Below, in pieces: positions 14,787 to 21,358 of a stretch of 25,380 nt of DNA (the first letter of the stretch is position 1; each line of letters starts with the position of its first letter). The notes beneath the pieces are model-generated. The model saw only the letters and a program-made list of their open reading frames with translations, was not told where the DNA came from and did not search any database. This DNA comes from CAZFYZ01 sp964523735 (GTDB lineage Bacteria > Armatimonadota > UBA5829): contig CAZFYZ010000051.1 of NCBI GenBank assembly GCA_964523735.1, forward strand, positions 1 to 25,380, given 5' to 3'. A program made the translations under genes and the position numbers.

Positions 14787-16238
14787 ATGGTTGAATACGA
14801 GCCTGTCATCGGCATGGAGGTCCACGTGGAACTCCAGACCGAGTCCAAGATGTTTTGCGGATGCGCTGTCGGTTTCGGCGAAGAGCCCAACACTCGCTGC
14901 TGCCCGGTCTGCCTGGGCCTGCCCGGTAGCTTGCCTGTGGTTAACGAGCGCGCTATAGAGCTGATGAGCAAGACAGCGCTTGCGCTCAACTGCACGGTTC
15001 CACCACAGTCTATCTTTCACCGCAAAAACTATTACTATCCTGATCTGCCGAAGAACTACCAGATCAGCCAATACGATAATCCGCTCGGCATCAACGGCTG
15101 GGTCGAGATCACCGTGGGCGGCAGAACCAAGAGGATTGCCATCCGCCGAGTTCATATGGAAGAGGACACCGGCAAGCTCGTTCACGTCGAGGGCAGGAAG
15201 AGCCACGTGGACTACAACCGCAGCGGCGTGCCTCTCATGGAAATCGTGACGATGAACCCACCTCCGCCGGGGCTTGATCAGATCGAGTCTGCAGAAGAAT
15301 CGCGCGAATACTTGGTCAGACTTAGGCAGATACTGCTCTACCTGGGGGTCTCGGACTGCAAGATGGAGGAGGGCAGCATGCGCTGCGAACCCAACATCTC
15401 CATCAAGCCCAAGGGACAGATCGAGTTCGGTGTCAAGACTGAGATCAAAAACTTGAACAGCTTCCGCGCGGTCTACCTGGGTGTGGACTATGAACTGAAG
15501 CGGCAGGAGCGGGTGCTCAACGAGGGTGGGGCCATCGTCCAGGAGACCCGCCGCTGGGACGATGCACGCGGGGTGACGACTCCAATGCGCTCCAAGGAGT
15601 TCGAGCAGGAGTATCGCTACTTCCCCGAGCCGGACCTTGTCCCCATGCGCTTCACTGATGGCTGGATAGACAAGCTCCGCTCCGAGATCCCGGAGCTGCC
15701 TGCTGCGAAGGTCCATCGCTGGATGAGCAGCTACGATATCTCCGAGTCCGACGCTGAGGTCCTGGCCGATAGTCCTGAGCTGGCCAGATTCTTCGACGAC
15801 TGCGCTTCCTGTGTCAAGGACCCTAAAGCAGCCGCGAACTGGCTCACCGGAGAGTTCTTGAGGCTCGTGAACGCGACCGGCACAGCGATAGCCGATTCTA
15901 AGCTGACCCCCCAGCACATTTGTGGTCTCACAGACCTGATCGACGCAGGCACCATCCACCGCAACATCGCCAAGACCGTCTTCGAGGAGATGTTCACCAC
16001 CGGCAAGACTCCCGCTGAGATAGTGAAAGAGAAGAACCTCGAACAGGTCACCGACACCAGCGAGATTGAGCAAGCCATCGACCGCATGCTCGCCGCCCAT
16101 CCAGACGAGGTCTCGCGCTATCACGCAGGCGAAGAGAGGCTCTGGGGCTGGTTCATCGGGCAGATTATGCGCGAGACCAAAGGCAGAGCCAATCCCGCGC
16201 TTGCGAATGAGCTGCTGGGGAAGAAACTGAAGGGCTGA
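14787..16238 (+). CDS. gatB: Glutamyl/aspartyl-tRNA amidotransferase subunit B
   Basis: GatB binds the mischarged tRNA, activates its side-chain carboxylate with ATP and amidates it with ammonia from GatA. The 483-residue protein starts YEPVIGMEVHVELQTESKMFC and has the zinc-type cysteines CGC and CCPVC, the signature LPGSLPVVN, the YPDLPKNYQISQYD motif and the KTEIKNLNSFRAV block. The C-terminal YqeY-like tRNA-tail domain (about residues 335-480) ends with GWFIGQIMRETKGRANPALANELL. No strong SD is seen; the upstream 89 bases are an inverted repeat, so translation may depend on local structure. Confidence 0.97.
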   Translation: MVEYEPVIGMEVHVELQTESKMFCGCAVGFGEEPNTRCCPVCLGLPGSLPVVNERAIELMSKTALALNCTVPPQSIFHRKNYYYPDLPKNYQISQYDNPLGINGWVEITVGGRTKRIAIRRVHMEEDTGKLVHVEGRKSHVDYNRSGVPLMEIVTMNPPPPGLDQIESAEESREYLVRLRQILLYLGVSDCKMEEGSMRCEPNISIKPKGQIEFGVKTEIKNLNSFRAVYLGVDYELKRQERVLNEGGAIVQETRRWDDARGVTTPMRSKEFEQEYRYFPEPDLVPMRFTDGWIDKLRSEIPELPAAKVHRWMSSYDISESDAEVLADSPELARFFDDCASCVKDPKAAANWLTGEFLRLVNATGTAIADSKLTPQHICGLTDLIDAGTIHRNIAKTVFEEMFTTGKTPAEIVKEKNLEQVTDTSEIEQAIDRMLAAHPDEVSRYHAGEERLWGWFIGQIMRETKGRANPALANELLGKKLKG

Positions 16239-16247
16239 GAGCGAACG

Positions 16248-16697
16248 ATGCTGCAGTTCCCCATAGCCGTGTTCTGGCAGGGATGGCACGAGCTTGAGTT
16301 CCGCGAAGCGTTCCTTCTGCTAGGCATATGTTTCGCTGCTATGTCTGTTCGCCAGCTGTTTGAGGCTTGCATCCGCCGTGACGAACGCAGACGCTATCTT
16401 CCCGAGGGGCTAGGCCTAAGCCTCGTGAGTGGCGCCTGGTTTGTGCTCGCGAGATGTTCGGGGCTGGCGCTTCTGGTGGCGAGTCTTCTCCTGTTTCTTC
16501 CGGGTATAGTTGAGATGACCAAAGCGTTCAGGTCTCAGAGAACGCGGGACAGGCATCTTGCGTGGGGTACGGGCCTGTGCCTTGCCGGGTACATGTCTGT
16601 CATCGTCTTCTATCAGCCAGCCTTGTTGGCCTTACCGTTCTTCTTCGCCGGGCTCTTTCTTGTTGTATCGCTGGCCTATCGGAAGCGCAAAGGCTGA
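16248..16697 (+). CDS. Small multi-pass membrane protein, unknown function
   Basis: A 149-residue protein not assigned to a family. It has about four hydrophobic segments: around residues 18-35 (REAFLLLGICFAAMSV), 55-85 (a long stretch ending LLVASLLLFLPGIVEM), 105-122 and 123-145 (ALPFFFAGLFLVVSLAY), separated by basic loops (RRDERRR, RSQRTRDR) and ending RKRKG. The start lies 9 bases after the gatB stop, with no clear SD. Codon use looks like its neighbours and hydrophobicity is continuous, so it is likely real and co-transcribed with gatB. Nothing ties it to tRNA amidation. Confidence 0.65.
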   Translation: MLQFPIAVFWQGWHELEFREAFLLLGICFAAMSVRQLFEACIRRDERRRYLPEGLGLSLVSGAWFVLARCSGLALLVASLLLFLPGIVEMTKAFRSQRTRDRHLAWGTGLCLAGYMSVIVFYQPALLALPFFFAGLFLVVSLAYRKRKG

Positions 16698-16739
16698 ATG
16701 TGCACGTTCCTATCGGTGACTTGGCCGGGTGGCGAGACG

Positions 16740-17675
16740 TCATCCCTTGATATGGTGCGATTTGCCATCGCGCCCCCCAAACCCAATGTAAGCCACCAGC
16801 CCCAGCAGCGTCACGCCGGAGAACGCAAGCTTCGCAAAAGCAGGAATCGCGGCGGGAGTTATGAAACCTTCGATAATGGCGGCCACTACAAAGAACGGGA
16901 GCGTTCCCGCGAAGAGCTTGATAGCCGTTCCGGATGCGAGACGAATGGCATCGACGCGCCGCAGGTTACCCGGCGCGATCAGCGCGCAGCCCATTATCAG
17001 GCCTGCGCCGCCGCAGATGAATATTGCGGTAAGCTCGATGAACCCGTGAGGCAGCAGGAGCGAAAGCAGTGTCACCGGGTTCATCTTGGCGAAAGCGACT
17101 GTGAGCACGCCGCCGATGATAAGCCCGTTCTTGAACAAGGTGAAGACGGTCAGTGCGCCGAACGTAATCCCACCAACAAACGCGACCATGCCCTCGCGGA
17201 TGTTGTTGGTCATGATGAAGCTCGAGATCTTGGCGGGGTCGGGGACTTCTTTGAGGTCACGCGGGACGACCATGTCGTTAAGCTCAGGGGCCGCGTAGAG
17301 GATGTAGAGGGCGAGCATCCATCCGGCAGCGAACAGCAGGAGTGAGGCGACCGAGTATCTCCATGTGGACCGCACCAGGCGCGGGAACTCGGCGAAGAAG
17401 AAGAGCCGGGTGCTCCTGAGCCGCGAACTGGGGGATGAGTAGAGAAGCCCGTGTGCCCGCCCGGCCAGATCGTTGAGATACAGAAGCAGGTCCTGGCTGG
17501 CGCCCTGGCTGCGTGCAAACGCAAGATCGGAGACTACAGCGCGATAGGCTCCGCCGACTGATTCGAGCTGGTCAGTTGATAGTGACCTAATGCCGCGGGC
17601 ACGAACCTGCTCCAGCGTCGCCGTTAGCTGGTTCCACGATTCCTGGTTAGACTTAACAAACGACCTTTCGTCCAC
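16740..17675 (-). CDS. SpoIIM-like (stage II sporulation protein M family) membrane protein
   Basis: A 311-residue integral membrane protein of the DUF95/SpoIIM family. The N-terminal soluble part starts VDERSFVKSNQESWNQL, typical for the non-sporulation members, followed by five or so membrane segments: SVASLLLFAAGWMLALYILY, GMVAFVGGITFGALTVF, the FKNGLIIGG and LLPHGFIELTAIFICGGAG segments, and LPFFVVAAIIEGFI. The LPHG.E box is the family hallmark. In many bacteria this protein accompanies RDD, DUF58 and MoxR genes; here it is divergent from an RDD protein with only 14 bases between starts. The GTG at 17675 is preferred because a TGCTATAAT box overlaps the earlier GTG at 17696. The presence of SpoIIM alone does not imply sporulation. 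Confidence 0.88.
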   Translation of the reverse strand: MDERSFVKSNQESWNQLTATLEQVRARGIRSLSTDQLESVGGAYRAVVSDLAFARSQGASQDLLLYLNDLAGRAHGLLYSSPSSRLRSTRLFFFAEFPRLVRSTWRYSVASLLLFAAGWMLALYILYAAPELNDMVVPRDLKEVPDPAKISSFIMTNNIREGMVAFVGGITFGALTVFTLFKNGLIIGGVLTVAFAKMNPVTLLSLLLPHGFIELTAIFICGGAGLIMGCALIAPGNLRRVDAIRLASGTAIKLFAGTLPFFVVAAIIEGFITPAAIPAFAKLAFSGVTLLGLVAYIGFGGRDGKSHHIKG

Positions 17676-17681
17676 GCAAGG

Positions 17682-17690
17682 ATTATAGCA
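17682..17690 (-). promoter_or_regulatory. Extended -10 promoter of the SpoIIM-like gene
   Basis: TGC-TATAAT on the minus strand, a full extended -10. The first base of the GTG start (17675) is 7 bases downstream, exactly where transcription would begin, suggesting a leaderless mRNA. Confidence 0.5.
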
Positions 17691-18460
17691 TGCCACGCAC
17701 GATTACGATAACAACACCTGAGAACGTCCGCATCGAATACGTGCTTGCGGGGCTTATGAGCAGAGGCTCCGCCGCCATCGTCGATATGCTGCTGCAGGGT
17801 TTGGCGGTACTGGTCATTGTGGCCGTGAGGAGTCTGCTTGAGCACGCGGGCAAGTGGCCCGGCACGACTTGGGCAAGCGCATTGCTTGGAATAGTCATAT
17901 TCCTGATCGTCTACGGCTACTTCGTCTACTTCGAGACGGTCTGGAACGGGCAGACTCCAGGCAAGCGTATGGTGAACCTGCGCGCAGTACGGGAGGGCGG
18001 TCTGCCGATCGACCTCTCCTGCGCGGCACTGCGGAACCTTGTGAGGCTCGTCGATCTGCTGCCGTTCTTCTACGTTGTCGGCACGATAGCTGTCCTGTTG
18101 AGCGCTCGCAACAAGAGGTTGGGGGACTATGCGGCCGGCACGTTGGTCGTCAGGGAGTTGGCATCGCCGAGCCTGAGGGAGACGCCCATTCAGAGCGGCC
18201 CGACAGAGTCGCCAGCCGCCCCGATCCCCGACGGAATCGTGCGCAATATCGAGCTTATTACACCCGAGGAGTTCTCAACCGCAAGGAGCTTTGTCGAGCG
18301 CCGGGCGGAACTGGAGCCTTACGTTCGCGAGGAACTGGCAGCCCGGATCGCCGGGCCTATGATGCGCCGGGTCGGAATGGAAGATAGCGGCCAGGCGCCA
18401 TACAGCGCCATCCTCGCCGAGATCGTTGACCGCTGTGTTCGCGAGAGGGGCATGCGTTGA
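17690..18460 (+). CDS. RDD family membrane protein
   Basis: A 256-residue protein with an N-terminal RDD domain. The domain covers about residues 18-155: RGSAAIVDMLLQGLAVLVIV holds the first helix with the Arg/Asp pair, followed by IVIFLIVYGYFVYFE, the conserved WNGQTPGKRMVNLRAV loop, and a third helix (LLPFFYVVGTIAVLLS) leading to NKRLGDYAAGTLVV. The C-terminal 95 residues are soluble, charged and helical, unlike minimal RDD proteins. RDD proteins are thought to act in transport or stress tolerance; the role is not settled. AAGGA lies 7 bases before the ATG. Pairing with SpoIIM is recurrent in bacteria and supports a joint membrane role. Confidence 0.88.
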   Translation: MPRTITITTPENVRIEYVLAGLMSRGSAAIVDMLLQGLAVLVIVAVRSLLEHAGKWPGTTWASALLGIVIFLIVYGYFVYFETVWNGQTPGKRMVNLRAVREGGLPIDLSCAALRNLVRLVDLLPFFYVVGTIAVLLSARNKRLGDYAAGTLVVRELASPSLRETPIQSGPTESPAAPIPDGIVRNIELITPEEFSTARSFVERRAELEPYVREELAARIAGPMMRRVGMEDSGQAPYSAILAEIVDRCVRERGMR

Positions 18461-18981
18461 TCCACTTGACCGTGGACATCGACTATGACCCCGGCTCTAT
18501 CGATGACATCTCGCGTGGCAAGAGCGCGCGATCGGAGGTGATCTTCGTCCTCCCGCGGCCCGGCCTCACTGTCTTGACTATGACCAAACCTTTCTACCCA
18601 GGTGGGGCCTTTCGACTGCCTAGTGGTGGAGTCCACTGCAGGGAGACCCCGGAGGAGGCATTCCGCCGCGAGGTGCTTGAGGAAACCGGTATAACTCTGG
18701 AACCTTGCGAGGAGATCGCGGTGATACTCCACCGTCTCCACGCCGGTGAGAAGCTCGCCGAGATCACCAGCCACTTGATCGTGGGGCCTGAGTCTTCAGA
18801 CCCTCCGCATCCTCTCGACGCTGACGAAGGCATAGCGGCATTCCGTGGAGCCACGGCAGATGGCCTTCGTGAAATGGCCGACTGCCTTCGGGACCTCCCC
18901 GGTCGCTGGTCAGGCTGGGGCCATTTCCGCGCAACTCCCCACGAAATCGCCGCCGACTGGCTGGAGGCCAACACGTTGTAA
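18457..18981 (+). CDS. Nudix hydrolase
   Basis: A 174-residue protein with a complete Nudix box, GGVHCRETPEEAFRREVLEE followed by TGI, which fits GX5EX7REUXEEXGU and supplies the Mg2+-binding glutamates. The strand before it reads FRLPSGG, like other nucleotide-diphosphate hydrolases. The substrate cannot be inferred. The TTG start overlaps the RDD stop by 4 bases (TTGA), so translation is probably coupled. The stop codon and last Leu codon (TTGTAA) lie inside the first copy of the hairpin repeat array, so the C-terminal end may have been set by repeat insertion. A terminator follows about 150 bases downstream. Confidence 0.88.
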   Translation: MIHLTVDIDYDPGSIDDISRGKSARSEVIFVLPRPGLTVLTMTKPFYPGGAFRLPSGGVHCRETPEEAFRREVLEETGITLEPCEEIAVILHRLHAGEKLAEITSHLIVGPESSDPPHPLDADEGIAAFRGATADGLREMADCLRDLPGRWSGWGHFRATPHEIAADWLEANTL

Positions 18982-19121
18982 ACGGGTTCCCCGAACCCCT
19001 GAGAATGCGCGTTGTAGTCGGGTTCTCCGAACCCGGGAGGCGTCAGAGACGCCGTCTACAGGCTCCGCACACACGGCAGTCTGTGGTCGGTTCTCCGAAC
19101 CCCTGAGAACCGCGTTGTACA
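18976..19121. repeat. Three-copy hairpin repeat array
   Basis: Copies b (hairpin GGGTTC-CCC-GAACCC, 18984-18998), c (19013-19060) and d (GGTTC-TCC-GAACC, 19089-19101). Copy c is the most complete: TGTAG, hairpin GGGTTC-TCC-GAACCC, then hairpin GGCGTC-AGA-GACGCC, then CTACA, so the 48-base unit is bounded by TGTAG/CTACA inverted ends. Copies b and d share CCGAACCCCTGAGAA followed by CGCGTTGTA, spaced 105 bases apart, indicating a tandem duplication. Related copies lie at 7222 and 21205. Confidence 0.8.
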
Positions 19122-19128
19122 CACAATG

Positions 19129-19168
19129 ATGGCCGCCGTCCACGTGGAACGGCGGCCATTCGGTTTTT
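19129..19168 (+). terminator. Intrinsic terminator after the Nudix gene and repeat array
   Basis: A perfect 11-base stem ATGGCCGCCGT / ACGGCGGCCAT around a 9-base loop, followed by TCGGTTTTT. The T-run is on the + side, so it ends rightward transcription from RDD-Nudix. On the minus strand no U-run follows. Confidence 0.85.
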
Positions 19169-19315
19169 CCTACCCTCACGAGTAGTTGAGGCTACCCGTG
19201 GCAGGCATCGCAATTCATGACCTAAGGTGGTCGAATCGACCACAGGCTAAAACGCTAGCCCGCGCGGTCACCTCGTTGACTATAATCCATGCTAGTCACC
19301 ACCTCCTTTTTCGTC
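19130..19315 (-). ncRNA. Candidate small RNA or orphan leader transcript
   Basis: A leftward promoter (TTGACA/TATACT) would start RNA near 19315. The RNA would carry an SD, an 11-codon ORF, and then several hairpins: GTGGTC/GACCAC with an outer CCT/AGG (about 19221-19246), GGCTA/TAGCC (about 19245-19260) and CCTCA/TGAGG (19174-19191). It ends in the large hairpin at 19129-19159, which lacks a U-run in this direction. No gene in the same orientation follows, because the Nudix gene converges. I recognise no known RNA class. It may be a small RNA, a leader that lost its gene, or a decayed gene. Confidence 0.35.
19255..19290 (-). CDS. Very short ORF (11 residues) with strong SD
   Basis: ATG GAT TAT AGT... 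encodes MDYSQRGDRAG and ends TAG. It has an ideal AAGGAGGT (19308-19301) 10 bases upstream and lies directly behind a near-consensus promoter. The start codon sits in the loop of a possible 6-base hairpin TGACTA/TAGTCA (19298-19293 with 19282-19277). It may be a leader peptide or a toxin-like micro-peptide; equally it may be what remains of a longer gene. Only the initiation signals support it. Confidence 0.3.
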   Translation of the reverse strand: MDYSQRGDRAG

Positions 19316-19321
19316 ACTCTC

Positions 19322-19351
19322 AGTATACGTCGGTTTCGCCACTTTTGTCAA
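19322..19351 (-). promoter_or_regulatory. Strong sigma-70-type promoter
   Basis: Consensus TTGACA (19351-19346), 18-base spacer, TATACT (19327-19322) on the minus strand. It is among the best promoter matches in the window and faces no annotated gene. Confidence 0.7.
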
Positions 19352-19360
19352 TGGCTTGAC

Positions 19361-19470
19361 CAGAGGTTGTTTCGGGATTTCGGTTGTGCACGATCGGCAG
19401 TGCGAGTGATTCCCTGGTGCGGTGCAAATCAGCCCTGGCCGGTCAGCGCACCCAAATCCCGAAACACCTG
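19361..19470. repeat. Long inverted repeat with TTTCGGGATTT arms
   Basis: Left arm CAGAGGTTG-TTTCGGGATTTCGG (19361-19383); right arm, read on the minus strand, CAGGTG-TTTCGGGATTTGGG (19470-19451). The arms share TGTTTCGGGATTT exactly and enclose about 67 bases. It lies between the kdgK stop and the orphan promoter, and its arm core matches the gatA-gatB repeat. Confidence 0.6.
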
Positions 19471-19480
19471 CCGAAGCTGC

Positions 19481-20524
19481 CTATCGCTGAATCCTGCCGG
19501 AGCCACCGCTCTTGATCAGGTTCATGATCTCGCCGAACGTACACTGATTGAAGTCGCCGTAGATGGTGTGCTTCAGGCATCCCGCAGCAGCGGCGAACTC
19601 GACTGTCTCCTGCAAGTCCTGTCCGGTCAGAAGGCCGTAGACAATGCCTGCCGAGTACGCGTCGCCGCCGCCGATCCGGTCCACGATGAAGTCGATGTGA
19701 TACTTCGCGCTCGTGTAGAACTTCGTGCCATCGTAGAGCATGCCCGACCAATCGTTAGTCGTGGCCGAGGTGCTCGCGCGCAGTGAGATCGAGACGTACT
19801 TCAGGTCGAACTTCTCTTTGAGCTGGACTGCGACGTCCTCGTAACCATGCTCCGCGATCCGCCCCGCGTGCACATCGCTGCCTCTTGCCTCGATGCCGAA
19901 CACGGTGGTCGCCTCCTCCTCGTTGGTGAAGAGAACGTCCGTGTACTCCATAATCTGAGTCATAACCTCCCGGGCCTTCTCCTTGGTCCAGAGCTTGCTG
20001 CGGAAGTTGAGGTCACAGCTGACCGTGAGGCCTTTCTTCTTCGCCGCGGCGCACGCTTCGATTGCGATAGCTGCGACGTTGTCCCCGAGCGCAGGGGTGA
20101 CAGCGGTTACGTGGAACCAGTCCTTGCCCTCGAAGATCGTGTCCCAGTCGAAGTCGCCGGGGTTCAGCTCAGTGATCGAGCTGCCCTTGCGGTTGTAGAG
20201 GAAGCTCGACGGCCTCTGTGCAGCGCCGGTCTCGACGTAGTAGATGCCCAGCCTAAAGCCGTTCTTCTTCACGTAGTCCAGGTTCAGCTTGAACTGGCGC
20301 AGGTAGTTGAGGCAGCCCTCGCCGATCGCGTTGTCGGGTACGCTCGACACAACATACGAGTCAACTCCCCAAGCCGCCAGGCTCGCGCCCAGGTTGGCCT
20401 CTGCGCCGCTGTAGATGACATCAAACTCGCGGGCCATCGGCAGCCGCTCGAACCGCTTGGTCGAGAGCCGCATCATCAGCTCGCCGAACATGACCACCTT
20501 CTTGTTGCACTCAACTTGCTTCAT
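19481..20524 (-). CDS. kdgK: 2-keto-3-deoxygluconate kinase (PfkB family)
   Basis: Phosphorylates 2-keto-3-deoxygluconate to KDPG with ATP, in the breakdown of uronic acids and pectin. The 347-residue protein has the PfkB N-terminal part VVMFGELMMRLSTKRFERL, the sugar-binding SGAEANLGASLAAWG (residues 39-53), CDLNFRSKLW in mid-sequence and the C-terminal PfkB signature DRIGGGDAYSAGIVYGLL with catalytic Asp288. Specificity rests on resemblance to KdgK and on the upstream eda gene; a related sugar kinase is possible. The ATG at 20524 has GAGGGGG upstream in the leftward direction. It starts 5 bases after the eda stop. Confidence 0.88.
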   Translation of the reverse strand: MKQVECNKKVVMFGELMMRLSTKRFERLPMAREFDVIYSGAEANLGASLAAWGVDSYVVSSVPDNAIGEGCLNYLRQFKLNLDYVKKNGFRLGIYYVETGAAQRPSSFLYNRKGSSITELNPGDFDWDTIFEGKDWFHVTAVTPALGDNVAAIAIEACAAAKKKGLTVSCDLNFRSKLWTKEKAREVMTQIMEYTDVLFTNEEEATTVFGIEARGSDVHAGRIAEHGYEDVAVQLKEKFDLKYVSISLRASTSATTNDWSGMLYDGTKFYTSAKYHIDFIVDRIGGGDAYSAGIVYGLLTGQDLQETVEFAAAAGCLKHTIYGDFNQCTFGEIMNLIKSGGSGRIQR

Positions 20525-20529
20525 GTAGC

Positions 20530-21193
20530 CTACCCCCTCGCCTCGCGGATTAGTTGAGTCATCTTCTTCGCGTTCTCGGTGATCTTCTTGTAGTCCTTGG
20601 CCGCGATCAGGGCTTTGTCTACCAGGCATCCGCCCGCGCCAACCGCGATCGCTCCCGCCTTGATGTAGCTGGCGACGGTCTCGAAGTTGATCCCCTTCGT
20701 GGGCAGCAGTTCGACCTGCGGGAACGGTTCCTTCAGCGCCTTCAGATAGCCGGGCCCGCCGATGTCGCCCGGGAAGATCTTCACAACGTCAGCGCCGCCG
20801 GTCCAAGCATTACAGACTTCGGTAGGTGTCTGAGCCCCCGGCATNNNNNNNNNNCATTACTACGATCCCATAGGCCTTGCAGACTCTCACGACCTCGGCA
20901 TTGAAGCACGGGCCGACCACGAACTGTGAGCCGGCAAGAATAGCAGCCCTTGCGGTCTCGCCGTCGATCACTGTGCCCGCACCAATAAGCACATCCGAGC
21001 CTTTCAGCTCTGTCGTCGCTGCTTTGATGACGTCCAGGGCGCCTGGGACGGTCATGGTGATCTCTACAAACTTGATACCACCCTCTCCAAGAGCCTTCGA
21101 TACATCGACCAGATCATTCGGGTTCTCCGTGCGGAGCACGGCAACGACTCCACTCTCTCTAAGAGAGGTTATCACTCTTTCTTTCGCTATCAC
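20530..21193 (-). CDS. eda: 2-keto-3-deoxy-6-phosphogluconate aldolase, interrupted by an assembly gap
   Basis: Splits KDPG to pyruvate and glyceraldehyde-3-phosphate. The GTG at 21193 follows AGGAGGA and gives VIAKERVITSLRESGVVAVLR. Glu44 (VEITMTVPGA), GAGTV (71-75) and FVVGPCFNAEVV are in the N-terminal half. The C-terminal half continues MPGAQTPTEV with the Schiff-base lysine in ADVVKIFPGD. The halves are separated by 10 Ns (20845-20854) that break the frame. Both flanks carry CAT; joining them through one shared CAT restores GIVVMPGAQTPTEV and a 216-residue protein with Glu44 and Lys134, almost the same as Glu45 and Lys133 of E. coli Eda. The gene is probably intact. It forms an operon with kdgK. 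Confidence 0.88.
20845..20854. other. Assembly gap (10 Ns)
   Basis: Ten unknown bases inside eda. Both flanks read CAT, which suggests two overlapping contig ends joined with a fixed-length gap rather than missing DNA. Confidence 0.9.
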
Positions 21194-21204
21194 ACTGTTC
21201 CTCC

Positions 21205-21249
21205 TGTAGCAGGGTTCCGTAAACCCGGGGGCGTCTGATACGCCTTCCA
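21205..21249. repeat. Paired-hairpin repeat copy e (eda leader)
   Basis: TGTAG (21205-21209), hairpin GGGTT-CCGTA-AACCC (21212-21226) and hairpin GGCGT-CTGAT-ACGCC (21230-21244). It has the same order and orientation as copy c at 19013 but has diverged in the stems. The TGTAG end overlaps the reverse-strand SD of eda. Confidence 0.7.
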
Positions 21250-21287
21250 TCTGCTTCTTCAATGGATGCGCGTCCATATCCTGCCGT

Positions 21288-21316
21288 TTGACTTATCTAC
21301 TCAGCAGGATTAGAAT
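21288..21316 (+). promoter_or_regulatory. Sigma-70-type promoter of the TPR gene
   Basis: TTGACT (21288-21293), 17-base spacer, TAGAAT (21311-21316). Transcription would start near 21323, about 36 bases before the ATG at 21359. Confidence 0.7.
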
Positions 21317-21358
21317 TCTCTTGTGCACACGACTTCACCACCACCGGAGTTCTCCGCT

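Noticed and set aside
14679..16289. 536-residue antisense frame opposite gatB
   Set aside because: Composition is that of a codon-biased shadow, with no SD or family motif; gatB on the other strand is unambiguous.
16740..17675. Evidence for endospore formation from the SpoIIM homologue
   Set aside because: DUF95/SpoIIM proteins paired with RDD are widespread in non-sporulating bacteria; no other sporulation gene is present.
18976..19121. CRISPR array
   Set aside because: Copies differ in length, contain internal palindromes and lack uniform spacers or cas genes.
19192..19218. Eight-residue ORF MNCDACHG with a CxxCH haem-type motif on the minus strand
   Set aside because: Too short for a cytochrome, without an SD; the motif is probably coincidental within a structured region.
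19043..19243. 66-residue minus-strand frame
   Set aside because: It runs through the terminator hairpin and repeat array, so it is repeat translation, not a gene.
20530..21193. eda as a frameshifted pseudogene
   Set aside because: The frame break coincides with the N-run and disappears if the shared CAT ends are merged.
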